Positions 35,971 to 44,939 of a stretch of DNA of 64,000 nt are shown here, piece after piece. The notes beneath the pieces are model-generated. The model did no database searches. It saw only the letters and a program-made list of their open reading frames with translations, and was not told the origin of the DNA. The DNA is from Cyclobacterium sp. (GTDB lineage Bacteria > Bacteroidota > Bacteroidia > Cytophagales > Cyclobacteriaceae): the NCBI RefSeq assembly GCF_014762705.1, contig NZ_JABURL010000011.1, positions 1 to 64,000 on the forward strand. Reading direction: 5' to 3'. The translations under genes and the position numbers were made by a program. Each line of letters starts with the position of its first letter. Position 1 is the stretch's first letter.

Positions 35971-38787
35971 TTACTTCAGAAAATTTCCTCTTTTCATTTT
36001 TAAAAAGATCAGCCCTAAAACGATTATTAAAAGAGCAATATACACGAGGAAATTATTATTTGCTTTGGCGCTGAAGACAAAAGAATTCCCTATCATTACC
36101 TCAGCTGCCCAAAAATATGGAAGCCTATATATTCCGGGATTTTCATTTATGTAGCGCAATTTGGCTTCCTGTAAGGCGAGATCGGTTGGATGCCCTTCCG
36201 CAAGGCTTTGGTAAAACATTTCCGAAAGTTGGTAAGTAGCCTTGTTGTCTATGGGCCAAAGCGAAGTAATACTTGAGGGTATCCCTGCTGCCGCAAAACC
36301 CCTTGCAAGGCTGAAAACTCCTTCTCCGGGAACGAGCTTTCCCACACCAGTATTACAGGCCGACAATACAACAAGCTTTGTCGATAATTTGCCCAAAAAA
36401 GACAATTCGGAGACATTTAAGGTGCTGTCATTAAAGAAGAGCGTAGGCTCTGCAGATCCATCATCGGCATGAGCATGTGCATACAGCTGTACGATTTCGT
36501 GTGCTGGTAAATGGTTTAAAAATTGTGTTTTGGTGGCCTCAGACCCTGTGAAAATCTGATGGCTTGAAAAATGTTTTTTCAATTTACTGAGAGAAACATC
36601 TGATCCCTTGAGGGAGACCTGTTGTAGGTGGGGCTGAAAATCTACCGGAGCAAGGGCTAAAAATGAAGCCGTTGAATGGCTTCCCTCCTCATGGTTTTTA
36701 GAAAGGTAACCAGCAGAATAAGTGTAGGAAAATGCATGATCATGCAACAAAAAACTGTCTGGATTATCATTTTCCTTTAGCAACATTTCAAAAGGGATAA
36801 GAAAATTGTCGGGTGAAATGATCACCCGACTGGTCTTAATTCCCAAAGGGCGGAATAACCCGTCATAAAGTTCAAATGCCAATTTCAAGTATTCGGAATA
36901 ATTCCTATTCAAACGATCACGGTCTGAGGAAAGGTAAAGGAGTTCTTTGGATTTGGAATTCAATTCATCTGAAGGCATTCGGTAAATAGCACTTTTATCA
37001 TGAGTGACAGCAAGGGAATAAACAAATTCTTCACCTTCGAAATACCCTATGTAGGTCTGGTCAGGGGCAAGGATTTCCTCCCTCAATGCTAGAAGGGAAA
37101 CCACCGAGGTATCGTACTTATATTGGTAATAATTTGGATATTTGATTTCCAAACCCTGAATAAAATCCTCATATTTACGCAGGAGGTCATTGAATTCCGT
37201 TCTTTTATTTAGAAATTCCGGGTCATTTTCATTCAAGAAGGCCGGGTTTTTTCTAAGGGTTTTCAATTGAAAACTGATTTTTTTTTCTGTTAGTAAATCT
37301 ACCTCATCAAGAAATTGCTGAGCGCCAAGCTCATTCAGTTTATCTATCAGTAATACCGCTTTGCTTTTTTCGAAAAAATAAAAAGCATAGTCCAAATCAT
37401 TGAGGTAATAGCAGGCTTCAATAGCTTTCCCATACATGGTTTTGGCTTTTTCCCTCCAAAAAAGCTTCGATTGTTGCGTGGTATGCTCCCAGCGCATCAG
37501 GTCAATGGCTTTATCTGCCAATTTAAAAGTAGACAACGCCAACTTCAAAATATCTTCATCCCTTTCCTCCAGGTATAGGTCAAGTAAAACCTCTCCCTTA
37601 TTGGCTAGAAGAAGTGATGGCAAATATTTATTTGATCCCCTGATTATTTGTTCAAGACTGGGATTACGCTGCCACAAGGTATCCGAAAAATCCATATTCA
37701 GGTCTGAAAGTCCTGCTTGAAAGTGTGTTATTGCCTGGGGATAGTCTTTTTGCCTGGCAAAGGCATAGCCCAGGTTATTTCTGAGATCCGGCAATATGGA
37801 TTTTTCTTCCCTCTCATCCATAAGGTCGATAGCTTTCTCATAGCATTCAATTGCTTTTTTTGAATTGTCAAGAAATTGGACATATATGGATCCCATTTCA
37901 GACAGATTGCCTGCGACGCTACTGGTAAATCCATATTGGCTATTTATTTCCATCGCATCCTCCAAATGCGATATTGCCATTTTATACCTTTTTTTTCCCA
38001 CGAAAAGTTTGCTCAAAATACCTTTTAGAGTAGCTAAACTGTTGCCCCCCAGGGAATGGTTTTTAAGAATACCATACCCCTCTAAAATATTTTTTTCGGC
38101 TTCATCTATTTTTTTCAGACCCAAAAGGGCTTGCCCTTTTTGAAGCAGTAAAAAAGCCTTATCCACTTCATTTTTATCTATTTCAGGTAATGACAATGCA
38201 AAATCAACCATATCAATGCTTCTTTGAAAATCCTTATTTTCAAAAAAATAGAATGCTTTCAATTCGTAAACCCTCCCTATTGCTGAGCCTTTTTCAGGGT
38301 GTTTTTCTATGGTGAAAATGCAACTATCCAAATACTGGTTGGCCGCTGTCAAATAATCTGCAGAACCATGGAGCAGGGCCATGTTAAAATAGGAATTGAC
38401 CAAATAAGATTCCTCAGCAGCAGGCAAGCCTGATTTATTGATGGCCACTGCTTCATTGAGCCAAAAAAGTCCTTTGTCAAACTCTCCCAGAATACGGTAA
38501 TAATCACCTAACCTACTGACCATCCTGGCGTAAATACTGTCTTTCCCCACCACATCAAGGTATTGATTGGCCAATTTTAAAATTTCCTCCTGGTTTTGCT
38601 TTGCAGGGCCAGCAGATTGGTCAATCTGCTGTAATTGTATAAGCCATTGTTCTCCAGCGGATAAGTCCTGTCCGACAATACCGTTTGGGTAAATCACCAC
38701 CCAAATAAACAAAAATGCGAAGCGAAGGGAAAACCACCTTTTCTTCCAGGGAGGTTGCTGCGTATTATCTCTTAGAATACCGGCCAT
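35971..38787 (-). CDS. TPR-CHAT protease, secreted and membrane-anchored
   Basis: This 938-residue protein has a signal sequence (FSLRFAFLFIWVVIYPNGIVGQ). About 550 residues of TPR-type helical repeats follow, then a CHAT caspase-like domain from ~residue 600. Near its end are the catalytic pair: His771/773 in QLYAHAHADDG and Cys811 in VVLSACNTGVGKL. A final helix (FLVYIALLIIVLGLIFLKM) with basic residues after it suggests a periplasmic body anchored at the C-terminus. CHAT proteases are caspase relatives used in regulated cleavage. ATG 38787 overlaps the upstream lipoprotein subtilase by 23 bases; an ATG at 38838 is less likely. Confidence 0.88.
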   Translation of the reverse strand: MAGILRDNTQQPPWKKRWFSLRFAFLFIWVVIYPNGIVGQDLSAGEQWLIQLQQIDQSAGPAKQNQEEILKLANQYLDVVGKDSIYARMVSRLGDYYRILGEFDKGLFWLNEAVAINKSGLPAAEESYLVNSYFNMALLHGSADYLTAANQYLDSCIFTIEKHPEKGSAIGRVYELKAFYFFENKDFQRSIDMVDFALSLPEIDKNEVDKAFLLLQKGQALLGLKKIDEAEKNILEGYGILKNHSLGGNSLATLKGILSKLFVGKKRYKMAISHLEDAMEINSQYGFTSSVAGNLSEMGSIYVQFLDNSKKAIECYEKAIDLMDEREEKSILPDLRNNLGYAFARQKDYPQAITHFQAGLSDLNMDFSDTLWQRNPSLEQIIRGSNKYLPSLLLANKGEVLLDLYLEERDEDILKLALSTFKLADKAIDLMRWEHTTQQSKLFWREKAKTMYGKAIEACYYLNDLDYAFYFFEKSKAVLLIDKLNELGAQQFLDEVDLLTEKKISFQLKTLRKNPAFLNENDPEFLNKRTEFNDLLRKYEDFIQGLEIKYPNYYQYKYDTSVVSLLALREEILAPDQTYIGYFEGEEFVYSLAVTHDKSAIYRMPSDELNSKSKELLYLSSDRDRLNRNYSEYLKLAFELYDGLFRPLGIKTSRVIISPDNFLIPFEMLLKENDNPDSFLLHDHAFSYTYSAGYLSKNHEEGSHSTASFLALAPVDFQPHLQQVSLKGSDVSLSKLKKHFSSHQIFTGSEATKTQFLNHLPAHEIVQLYAHAHADDGSAEPTLFFNDSTLNVSELSFLGKLSTKLVVLSACNTGVGKLVPGEGVFSLARGFAAAGIPSSITSLWPIDNKATYQLSEMFYQSLAEGHPTDLALQEAKLRYINENPGIYRLPYFWAAEVMIGNSFVFSAKANNNFLVYIALLIIVLGLIFLKMKRGNFLK

Positions 38788-40165
38788 ATTTAACTTGGGG
38801 TTCAATTCCAGTAGGAGAATCAGGAATATCAAAGACATTGGTGACTTCCAAATGGGACATCCAGGTCTTTTTATTTTGAGTGGCCACAAGGGTATAAAAT
38901 CTTGGATTAATGCTCGCCCCTATTTTACCTGCCACTATTCCAGAAGCGAAAGAAGATCCGCCAATATAATCACCAGGGTCTTGTGGTGTTATAAAAGGAA
39001 GGGAAAATTGGTAACTATCCCCATTGATTCTTTCCGCCACCACTCCCATATCCACATGTTTGGAAGCATGGTTTTGTCGAGGACTGGTTTGGGTAAGCTT
39101 ATCATTAATGGTAGTCACCACGACCATATTGTTCAAAGCCCTGTCTTCTGTGTCTCCAATTACGGCCAGGTGGAAATTATGACTGTTTAAATCTCTTGGA
39201 GAACCTGGTAGGTTCAATTGGACAAACATTTCATTGGAAAAGGCCGTCTCATTACCTGCAGCTGTCACAAAGACAATGGAATCCTTTCTTAGGACATCGG
39301 TGATCAGGTAATCCAAATAGGGATGCTTTTGGCCAAATAGGTCATAGTCATAAAATCCCAGACTGGTATTGATGACTTTGGCTTTCTTTTCCCGGGCATA
39401 AAAAATTCCACAGATTAAATCAAAAAGGTTCCCTTCATTGTTATTATCCAAAACCTTAACATTTAATAATTCCGGAATATTATTCTTTATTTTAAAAAAT
39501 TGTTCCAGGACATAGGCGTTGATGAGTGTTCCGTGAAGGAACGCTGTATCATCCGTGACATCGGCGTTTTCTCCTACAAAATTCCATCCATATTTTTCGC
39601 TCCGGTAGCACCTGTTCCCCGAAGATTTCCATAAATATTGTTCAGGGAAAGCTCCTGTTTCTATTCCTGAATCAAGAATGGCCACAGTCACCTTTTCCTC
39701 TGATCTGAAATCAGCATAATCTGGAACTGCCTCGCTCTCGGGCAGTCCATCTTTTTCCTTTTCCTCATTGGGAATAGCATCCAGAAAATTAAGACTGAAA
39801 AAAACAGAACCATCTTCAGTCATACCCGTAGTACGCACATTTCCAATCTGGGAAACTTCAATGTGACCTTCCAATAATATATCCTGTATTCCTTCTGCCT
39901 CCCATAAGTCCACTGACTCATTACATGCACTACACCCCCGTTTTTTTGCCTCTGGATATTCTTTGAGGATCAAAGCACTTATTCTGGCCTTCTGCCTATC
40001 CACCCCTTCCCTATACATGACCAGTAATTGATTCTCGACATAGTCAGTATTTATTGCTGCTCTTTCTTTTTCGCCAGGCTCACAGGCCAATAGCACCAAA
40101 AGGATTAGCACAAGATGATAGCGAAAACCGAAAATTTTTAAGTTGATTGAGATATTTTCTTTCAT
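38765..40165 (-). CDS. S8 (subtilisin-like) serine peptidase, lipoprotein
   Basis: This 466-residue subtilase has a lipobox (LILLVLLAC, Cys28) and an intact triad: Asp165 in VAILDSGIETG, His211 in AFLHGTLINAY and Ser405 in GGSSFASGIVAGK. Asn305 (TAAGNE) provides the oxyanion site. It has several Cys pairs (GCSAC at 78-81) but no extra C-terminal domain. It should sit in the envelope on a lipid anchor. Its gene overlaps the TPR-CHAT gene by 23 bases, so both proteases are made together. They may cleave or activate one another, or a common target; this is inference. Confidence 0.92.
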   Translation of the reverse strand: MKENISINLKIFGFRYHLVLILLVLLACEPGEKERAAINTDYVENQLLVMYREGVDRQKARISALILKEYPEAKKRGCSACNESVDLWEAEGIQDILLEGHIEVSQIGNVRTTGMTEDGSVFFSLNFLDAIPNEEKEKDGLPESEAVPDYADFRSEEKVTVAILDSGIETGAFPEQYLWKSSGNRCYRSEKYGWNFVGENADVTDDTAFLHGTLINAYVLEQFFKIKNNIPELLNVKVLDNNNEGNLFDLICGIFYAREKKAKVINTSLGFYDYDLFGQKHPYLDYLITDVLRKDSIVFVTAAGNETAFSNEMFVQLNLPGSPRDLNSHNFHLAVIGDTEDRALNNMVVVTTINDKLTQTSPRQNHASKHVDMGVVAERINGDSYQFSLPFITPQDPGDYIGGSSFASGIVAGKIGASINPRFYTLVATQNKKTWMSHLEVTNVFDIPDSPTGIEPQVKYGRYSKR

Positions 40166-40558
40166 GGCGGTGTCTATTTATCACTTAAAAATAAATTTAA
40201 AATTCGTCACAAAACCACACGTTCCAATGACCAAGCCCTACCTCATAATACCCCTTAGTCTTAAAAGGTGCCAACTTCTTTTATAAGTATGTAATATACA
40301 TATTTTCAGGTAAATATAAAACAAGATTGGATGGACATCATACTGGAATGTACCCTCTGCCTAACCGGAATAGCTAACGGACCAACCTGATAAAGAACGC
40401 CAGGTTTTGGAATGAAAAAATGATAGAAACGGCTCCGGAAATTCCGAAGCCGTTTTCCAATCGGAAAGGGATACGAATGGCATGAATCTTTTAAAATAGC
40501 TGGTATTATCTGTTAAAAATATTTACTATTTTAATTTAACAATGAATAATTGCACTAC
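40166..40558. other. Intergenic region between the two subtilase genes
   Basis: This 393-base region holds the terminator-like hairpin at 40428-40454 and, closer to 40165, the probable promoter of the lipoprotein subtilase-CHAT pair. No exact minus-strand TAnnTTTG element was seen and no convincing ORF is present. Confidence 0.5.
40428..40454 (-). terminator. Hairpin after the 900-residue subtilase gene
   Basis: Arms AACGGCTTCGGAA and TTCCGGAGCCGTT pair on the minus strand with one G-U wobble around a short A/T loop, about 105 bases after the stop codon. The following tract (TTTCTATCATTTTTT) is T-rich but broken, so it is a probable but imperfect terminator. Confidence 0.6.
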
Positions 40559-43261
40559 TTACCCTTCCTTTACCACTCTATACACGGTATCTGCACCACC
40601 TACAATTTGCCGTTTGGAATCCCTTTGAATAATCGTCAGCGGAAAGCTGTCTCCTTCTTTGAGCTGAGGTGAAAATTCAACCTTTACAGACATAGGCACC
40701 AATTGCCCCGGGCCCTTTTCAAATTCAGCTGTTAACTTTTTACCGGTAATTTCAATGAATCGGCTACCGTTTTCCACAACCAGATTTCCTCCTCTTACTT
40801 GAATGACCTTGGCTTTTTCCTTCCTGCACGTGTAAGACATGGTACTTCCTTTTTCCAGGGTGATGGTTTTCTCACAGCATCCTTGTTTTGTCTTGATGAC
40901 GGTTTTGGTAAGAAATACCATTTCATCATGTTGACAACTGCACCCTTCTCCATTTTCTTTTCCAGGATTGACGAATCCATGATCATTGAAATCAACCATA
41001 GGAAAAGCCTCCTCATCATCATCCAGGCTTAAATAAACCTTTGTAGCAGATGGTAATTTGGTCCGGTCCACCTCGATAAACATCCTGGTTTCCTGATTGG
41101 CGCGGTTACCAGCAATAAAGGGGCTAAAGATGACCCTGGAAGCCGTGGCATTAGCCAATACATCTATTACAGATAAATTCCGCTGCGCAATGTTGTTTTT
41201 CCTTAAAACCAGATTTCCGAAGGATAGGTCTGAAGATATAAATGGATAGTCATTGTCGGAAGTGACGATGGCCAACAGACAGGGGTGCCATGGATTCACA
41301 TATTGCCAGCCATAAAGTGTATCGGTTTGGGCAGCAGAAATAGTAAACTTGGCAATTACCGAGGCACCTGCTGCTATGGAGGGAAATGAAGCTGCCACAG
41401 CTGTCGGACTAACATGCATGGCATCCTCCAAAGTCCAATCGTCGGGAAATACAAACTGCAACCCTACATAGGGTGTAATTCTAAAGTCCACTTCTACGTT
41501 TCTGGCTTCATTGGGGCCGTTATTGGTCACCTGAACGTAAATAAAGTTCGCCTGTCCCCTTTCCACATTTTTGGATTGGGCGGGGTCATTGGGATTGAAG
41601 ACATCATCGTCATTGATACGGACCACAATATCGGAGTAGGACCAAAAATTATTGGAAGGGGGCGTACTTGGCTCAGAACCATTATCACCGCTCCAATCTT
41701 TGATCATCACGTCCGAGAAATCCAGAGCCTGGAAAGCATCTATCCTTCCGTATCCCATTTCCTCATTCCTGGATCCATTGTTGAAACCGGCGACCTCACC
41801 GTATAAGAGTGTTCCCACCTTTGCCGCCGTCCGCTCTATGGCATTTCTAACTTCCACATTGGTCAAAAGCGGGTACTGGCTCCTCATTAGACCTGCCAGA
41901 CCTGCCACCAGTGGCGTAGCCGAGGAAGTGCCATTAAATGCCATGGCATAATCCCCTGGATCGTAACCACCTCCACCCTGTATATCTGTGGTAGGGATTT
42001 GCACCCCGGGTGCTACTACTGAAACCCCTGTGGTGGTACCATTATAAATAAGGTCGCCAAAATTGGATCCCCAATTTTCCCCGTCAGGGCTTGTAGGTGA
42101 TTTTCTGTTGTCATCTGTGGATGAAGCTCCGCAAGCCATCACCAACGGATTAGTAGCCGGATAGGTGATGGTCGAATCATGGTTATGGGTAGCTACACAC
42201 ATGACCAGATCATTGTCAAAGGCGTTTTGAATTTCCGGGTCGATAATATTCGGGTCCCATGGATTCCAACCAAAACTCATGCTGATCACACTGGCTCCGT
42301 TAGATGAGGCATAATTGATCCCACTGGCCACTTCTACATCCGACCAGGTATCAAAAGCCAGGGGCATGATCAAACAGTTTCCCGCAAGACCTGCCACTCC
42401 TTCATTATTATTGAAAGTGGCAGCAGCAATACCGGCACAGGCAGTACCATGATTTCCTGTGGGTGCTCCTGTAGGCATCATGGTGCCCAGGTTGATACCG
42501 TCTTCTGAAAATTGTAAATCCGGATGGGTCAAATCACAGCCTTCATCAAGAATACAGATGACAACCGAACTGTCTCCTGTAGATATATCCCAGGCATTGG
42601 TAGCATTTATCTGCGTCATGTTCCATTGATTCGCCCATAAAGTATCATTGGGAATGGTAGGAGCAAAGGGTTTGATCATCGGCATGGTTTCATACCTGAG
42701 GGTACCCAGGATTTCTTTGTACTGCTGCAACTCCTCACGAATGCGGTAAACGTTGGTTTCCCGGGTATCCTGTAGACGAAGGTACCTGAACCGGGAAAGA
42801 TATCTGGATTTTTCGGCTACCTCATTCAGTTGATGATTTTTGATGACTTCATCCTGCCGGTCCCGGAATTTATCTGTTTTTTCTATAAGCAGCACATTGG
42901 GAAGGGGACAAAACCTGGCGGCAACATCATCACTTCTATCCAATGAATACACAGGCCCAATCCAATCCAGAATGTCGGAAAGATTTTTTTGAATGCTGGA
43001 AAAATCAGCATCGGTGAAGTTTTCTCCACTGGCATTTTTTACCCAAAACCGCATGGCGGTATGGTTAATCTTGTTCCAGTCGCCGGCGTCATGTTCTTTT
43101 TTTCTTTCAGGAGCTCCTTCTAACAGGAGATTTGCTTTTTTTAAAACCGAAGCAATTTCTTTTTGATTCATTTGCTTTTTAAAAGTCAATAGAAGCCTCT
43201 TTGAATCAAGGTAAGCCTCTTGCCTGGAAGCTGTAGTCAGGGATTTGGGGAAATTTTTCAT
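40559..43261 (-). CDS. S8 (subtilisin-like) serine peptidase with CARDB-like and Cys-rich tail
   Basis: This 900-residue subtilase has an intact triad: Asp239 in ICILDEGCDLTHPD, His271 in GNHGTACAGIAAA and Ser446 in FNGTSSATPLVAG. Before it is a ~200-residue N-terminal region rich in charged helices. After it is a CARDB-like beta domain (~545-650, FIYVQVTNNGPNEARNVEV) and a C-terminal part with a CSC...CC cluster near residue 755. No signal peptide, lipobox or type IX C-terminal signal is visible, which is unusual for a subtilase. It may be cytoplasmic or use an unrecognised export route. It lies 187 bases after the anti-sigma-like TPR gene on the same strand. Confidence 0.88.
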   Translation of the reverse strand: MKNFPKSLTTASRQEAYLDSKRLLLTFKKQMNQKEIASVLKKANLLLEGAPERKKEHDAGDWNKINHTAMRFWVKNASGENFTDADFSSIQKNLSDILDWIGPVYSLDRSDDVAARFCPLPNVLLIEKTDKFRDRQDEVIKNHQLNEVAEKSRYLSRFRYLRLQDTRETNVYRIREELQQYKEILGTLRYETMPMIKPFAPTIPNDTLWANQWNMTQINATNAWDISTGDSSVVICILDEGCDLTHPDLQFSEDGINLGTMMPTGAPTGNHGTACAGIAAATFNNNEGVAGLAGNCLIMPLAFDTWSDVEVASGINYASSNGASVISMSFGWNPWDPNIIDPEIQNAFDNDLVMCVATHNHDSTITYPATNPLVMACGASSTDDNRKSPTSPDGENWGSNFGDLIYNGTTTGVSVVAPGVQIPTTDIQGGGGYDPGDYAMAFNGTSSATPLVAGLAGLMRSQYPLLTNVEVRNAIERTAAKVGTLLYGEVAGFNNGSRNEEMGYGRIDAFQALDFSDVMIKDWSGDNGSEPSTPPSNNFWSYSDIVVRINDDDVFNPNDPAQSKNVERGQANFIYVQVTNNGPNEARNVEVDFRITPYVGLQFVFPDDWTLEDAMHVSPTAVAASFPSIAAGASVIAKFTISAAQTDTLYGWQYVNPWHPCLLAIVTSDNDYPFISSDLSFGNLVLRKNNIAQRNLSVIDVLANATASRVIFSPFIAGNRANQETRMFIEVDRTKLPSATKVYLSLDDDEEAFPMVDFNDHGFVNPGKENGEGCSCQHDEMVFLTKTVIKTKQGCCEKTITLEKGSTMSYTCRKEKAKVIQVRGGNLVVENGSRFIEITGKKLTAEFEKGPGQLVPMSVKVEFSPQLKEGDSFPLTIIQRDSKRQIVGGADTVYRVVKEG

Positions 43262-43448
43262 TTTAGGTTAGTTTTATTATACCTACTCATAAGGCTTTTC
43301 GGATTCGCCCCGTTTTTTTCAAGTGGTAACTGGTCTCCACATGTACCCCTACATCCAAGAATTCAAAAATTGTTACCCCTTATTTGGTTTTTTTTCGAAA
43401 ATTCTACTTATGATTTTTTGACCTGTTAGATAGTAGACCAAAAATAAA

Positions 43449-44231
43449 CTAATCCATCCCCTTTAGCCATTCTTCAGCTAGTTCATAACCTTCATATTGT
43501 TGCTCCACGACCCGTTTTAAGTTGGTTTGGGCGCTTTCTAAATCTCCCGGCTCATCTCTGATTAGAAACGTCAATGCCTTTAAAAATGGTCCGGCGTTCG
43601 ACATCAAGTCATTTCTTTGAGCCAATTGATCAAAATAAATCAAAGCAAGGTCAAACTCTTTTTTGGATAAATGCGACAAGCCAAGGTTCTTTAATGCCTC
43701 GGCATTTGCAGGCTGTTGGTCCAGTAAACCTTCAAAATAAGCCTGAGCAAGGCTATATTCCTTTTTATTATAGGCTGCAATTCCCAATTGCATACTATCC
43801 TGACTTGAACCCATGGTTTGTCCTAGTTGTAGCAGGTTGCTTGCAAAGTATTCTTCCGCAGTTTGATTCATATTTGCAGGCCCCTTCCCCACAAAAACGA
43901 CATAGGAGACAACAATCAATACCAATGCGGCTGCTATTCCCGTGTAAAAAAATTTCCAATTTTTTGAAAGCATAAAAACAGTCTTTCCCTGGGTGTCGCT
44001 TTGGGACCTTATGTATTTATCACTCAGTTTGTCCAGGGTCTCCTCAAGTGCTGCAGTTTCCTCTCTTGAGGCAGACAGGTATCCCATATCTCTTTCTATG
44101 GCTTTAAAAACATTAAAAGCCTCACGCATTTCCATGTCCGAAGCCAATTGGTCTTCAAAATCCTGTTTATCCCTTGCGCTCATTCTATTCTGCAGGTAAT
44201 CTTCAAATTTTTCTATCCAGATTTCATTCAT
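43449..44231 (-). CDS. Membrane TPR protein, probable anti-sigma factor
   Basis: This 260-residue protein has a ~90-residue cytoplasmic N-terminus (FEDYLQNRMSARDKQDFED resembles anti-sigma N-termini), one transmembrane helix at ~95-115 (FFYTGIAAALVLIVVSYVVF), and three or four TPR-like repeats at ~140-255 on the outer side. It starts four bases after the stop of an ECF sigma factor gene. This is the standard arrangement of an ECF sigma and its membrane anti-sigma, here with a TPR sensor domain. TPR modules also occur in the CHAT protein downstream, so direct contact is possible. No zinc-binding ZAS motif is seen. Confidence 0.8.
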   Translation of the reverse strand: MNEIWIEKFEDYLQNRMSARDKQDFEDQLASDMEMREAFNVFKAIERDMGYLSASREETAALEETLDKLSDKYIRSQSDTQGKTVFMLSKNWKFFYTGIAAALVLIVVSYVVFVGKGPANMNQTAEEYFASNLLQLGQTMGSSQDSMQLGIAAYNKKEYSLAQAYFEGLLDQQPANAEALKNLGLSHLSKKEFDLALIYFDQLAQRNDLMSNAGPFLKALTFLIRDEPGDLESAQTNLKRVVEQQYEGYELAEEWLKGMD

Positions 44232-44235
44232 TCCC

Positions 44236-44811
44236 TTACCATTTTAAAGTCTTGTATTTATCAGACTTCTTTACCAACTCGATCAGTTTTGCCATGCAAT
44301 CTGATTTCTTTTTCCGGGCATATCCGTAGGAAAAATCCAGTAAACTTGCTACTTCTTCCATAGATTTTCCTGACCAGCTTAGCTGTAGAATTTCTCTGCA
44401 AGATGCTCCGATTTCATTTATTTTTTCTTTCAGCAAAATCATTCTTTCTTCTTGCATCAGGCTCTCTTCAGCCAACAGAAAGCTATCCTCTCCTGGGATA
44501 GATCGGTCTTCATCGGTAATTGTTACCTTGCCACTCCCCTTTCTTTTGCTTAAAATATTAAGCCACTTTTTCTTGCATATAAGATACAAAAAAGCGTCCA
44601 GCGGGCAGGTCAATTCAAAATTTTCTCTCCTTGCTTTGTGATAAATGGTGATCAAGGCCTCCTGAAAAATATCAGCAGCATCGTCTTCACTCCCATTGTT
44701 TTTTAAAACCATCCATTTGATTTTACCGGAATACTTTTCATAAAGTTCATTTAACAACTTTTGATTGTTGTTTAGCAAGGCTTCAATATATCTTTGGTCA
44801 GGATGTGGCAT
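44236..44811 (-). CDS. ECF-type RNA polymerase sigma factor
   Basis: This 191-residue sigma-70 family protein has region 2 motifs DDAADIFQEALITIYHKA and FLYLICKKKWLNIL, with region 4 at REILQLSWSGKSMEEVASLL and FSYGYARKKKSDCMAKL. It is an ECF member distinct from the one at 24604-25206. The downstream neighbour is a membrane TPR protein with an anti-sigma-like N-terminus, then two subtilases and a CHAT protease. It should direct a small regulon, perhaps these protease genes, when the anti-sigma is removed. The ~128-base divergent region to slyD holds the promoters. Confidence 0.9.
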   Translation of the reverse strand: MPHPDQRYIEALLNNNQKLLNELYEKYSGKIKWMVLKNNGSEDDAADIFQEALITIYHKARRENFELTCPLDAFLYLICKKKWLNILSKRKGSGKVTITDEDRSIPGEDSFLLAEESLMQEERMILLKEKINEIGASCREILQLSWSGKSMEEVASLLDFSYGYARKKKSDCMAKLIELVKKSDKYKTLKW

Positions 44812-44913
44812 CTGCTGAATATAATTTTTTTTTATATCGGAAAAAAATATATTTATGAAAATCAGTCAACGCCCTTCAAAGAATGTTTCCTTTCACTACA
44901 TGCCAATTTATCT

Positions 44914-44921
44914 TACCTTTG
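44914..44921 (+). promoter_or_regulatory. Candidate -7 promoter element of the SlyD-like gene
   Basis: TACCTTTG is an exact TAnnTTTG match 18 bases before the ATG at 44940. A -33 TTG is not evident at the usual spacing, so this is a moderate call. Confidence 0.4.
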
Positions 44922-44939
44922 TACGCTTAATCAGAACCT

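Noticed and set aside
35971-44811. Possible CRISPR type III-E locus because of TPR-CHAT and a sigma factor
   Set aside because: No repeat array, gRAMP/Cas7-11 or other cas gene is present in the window.
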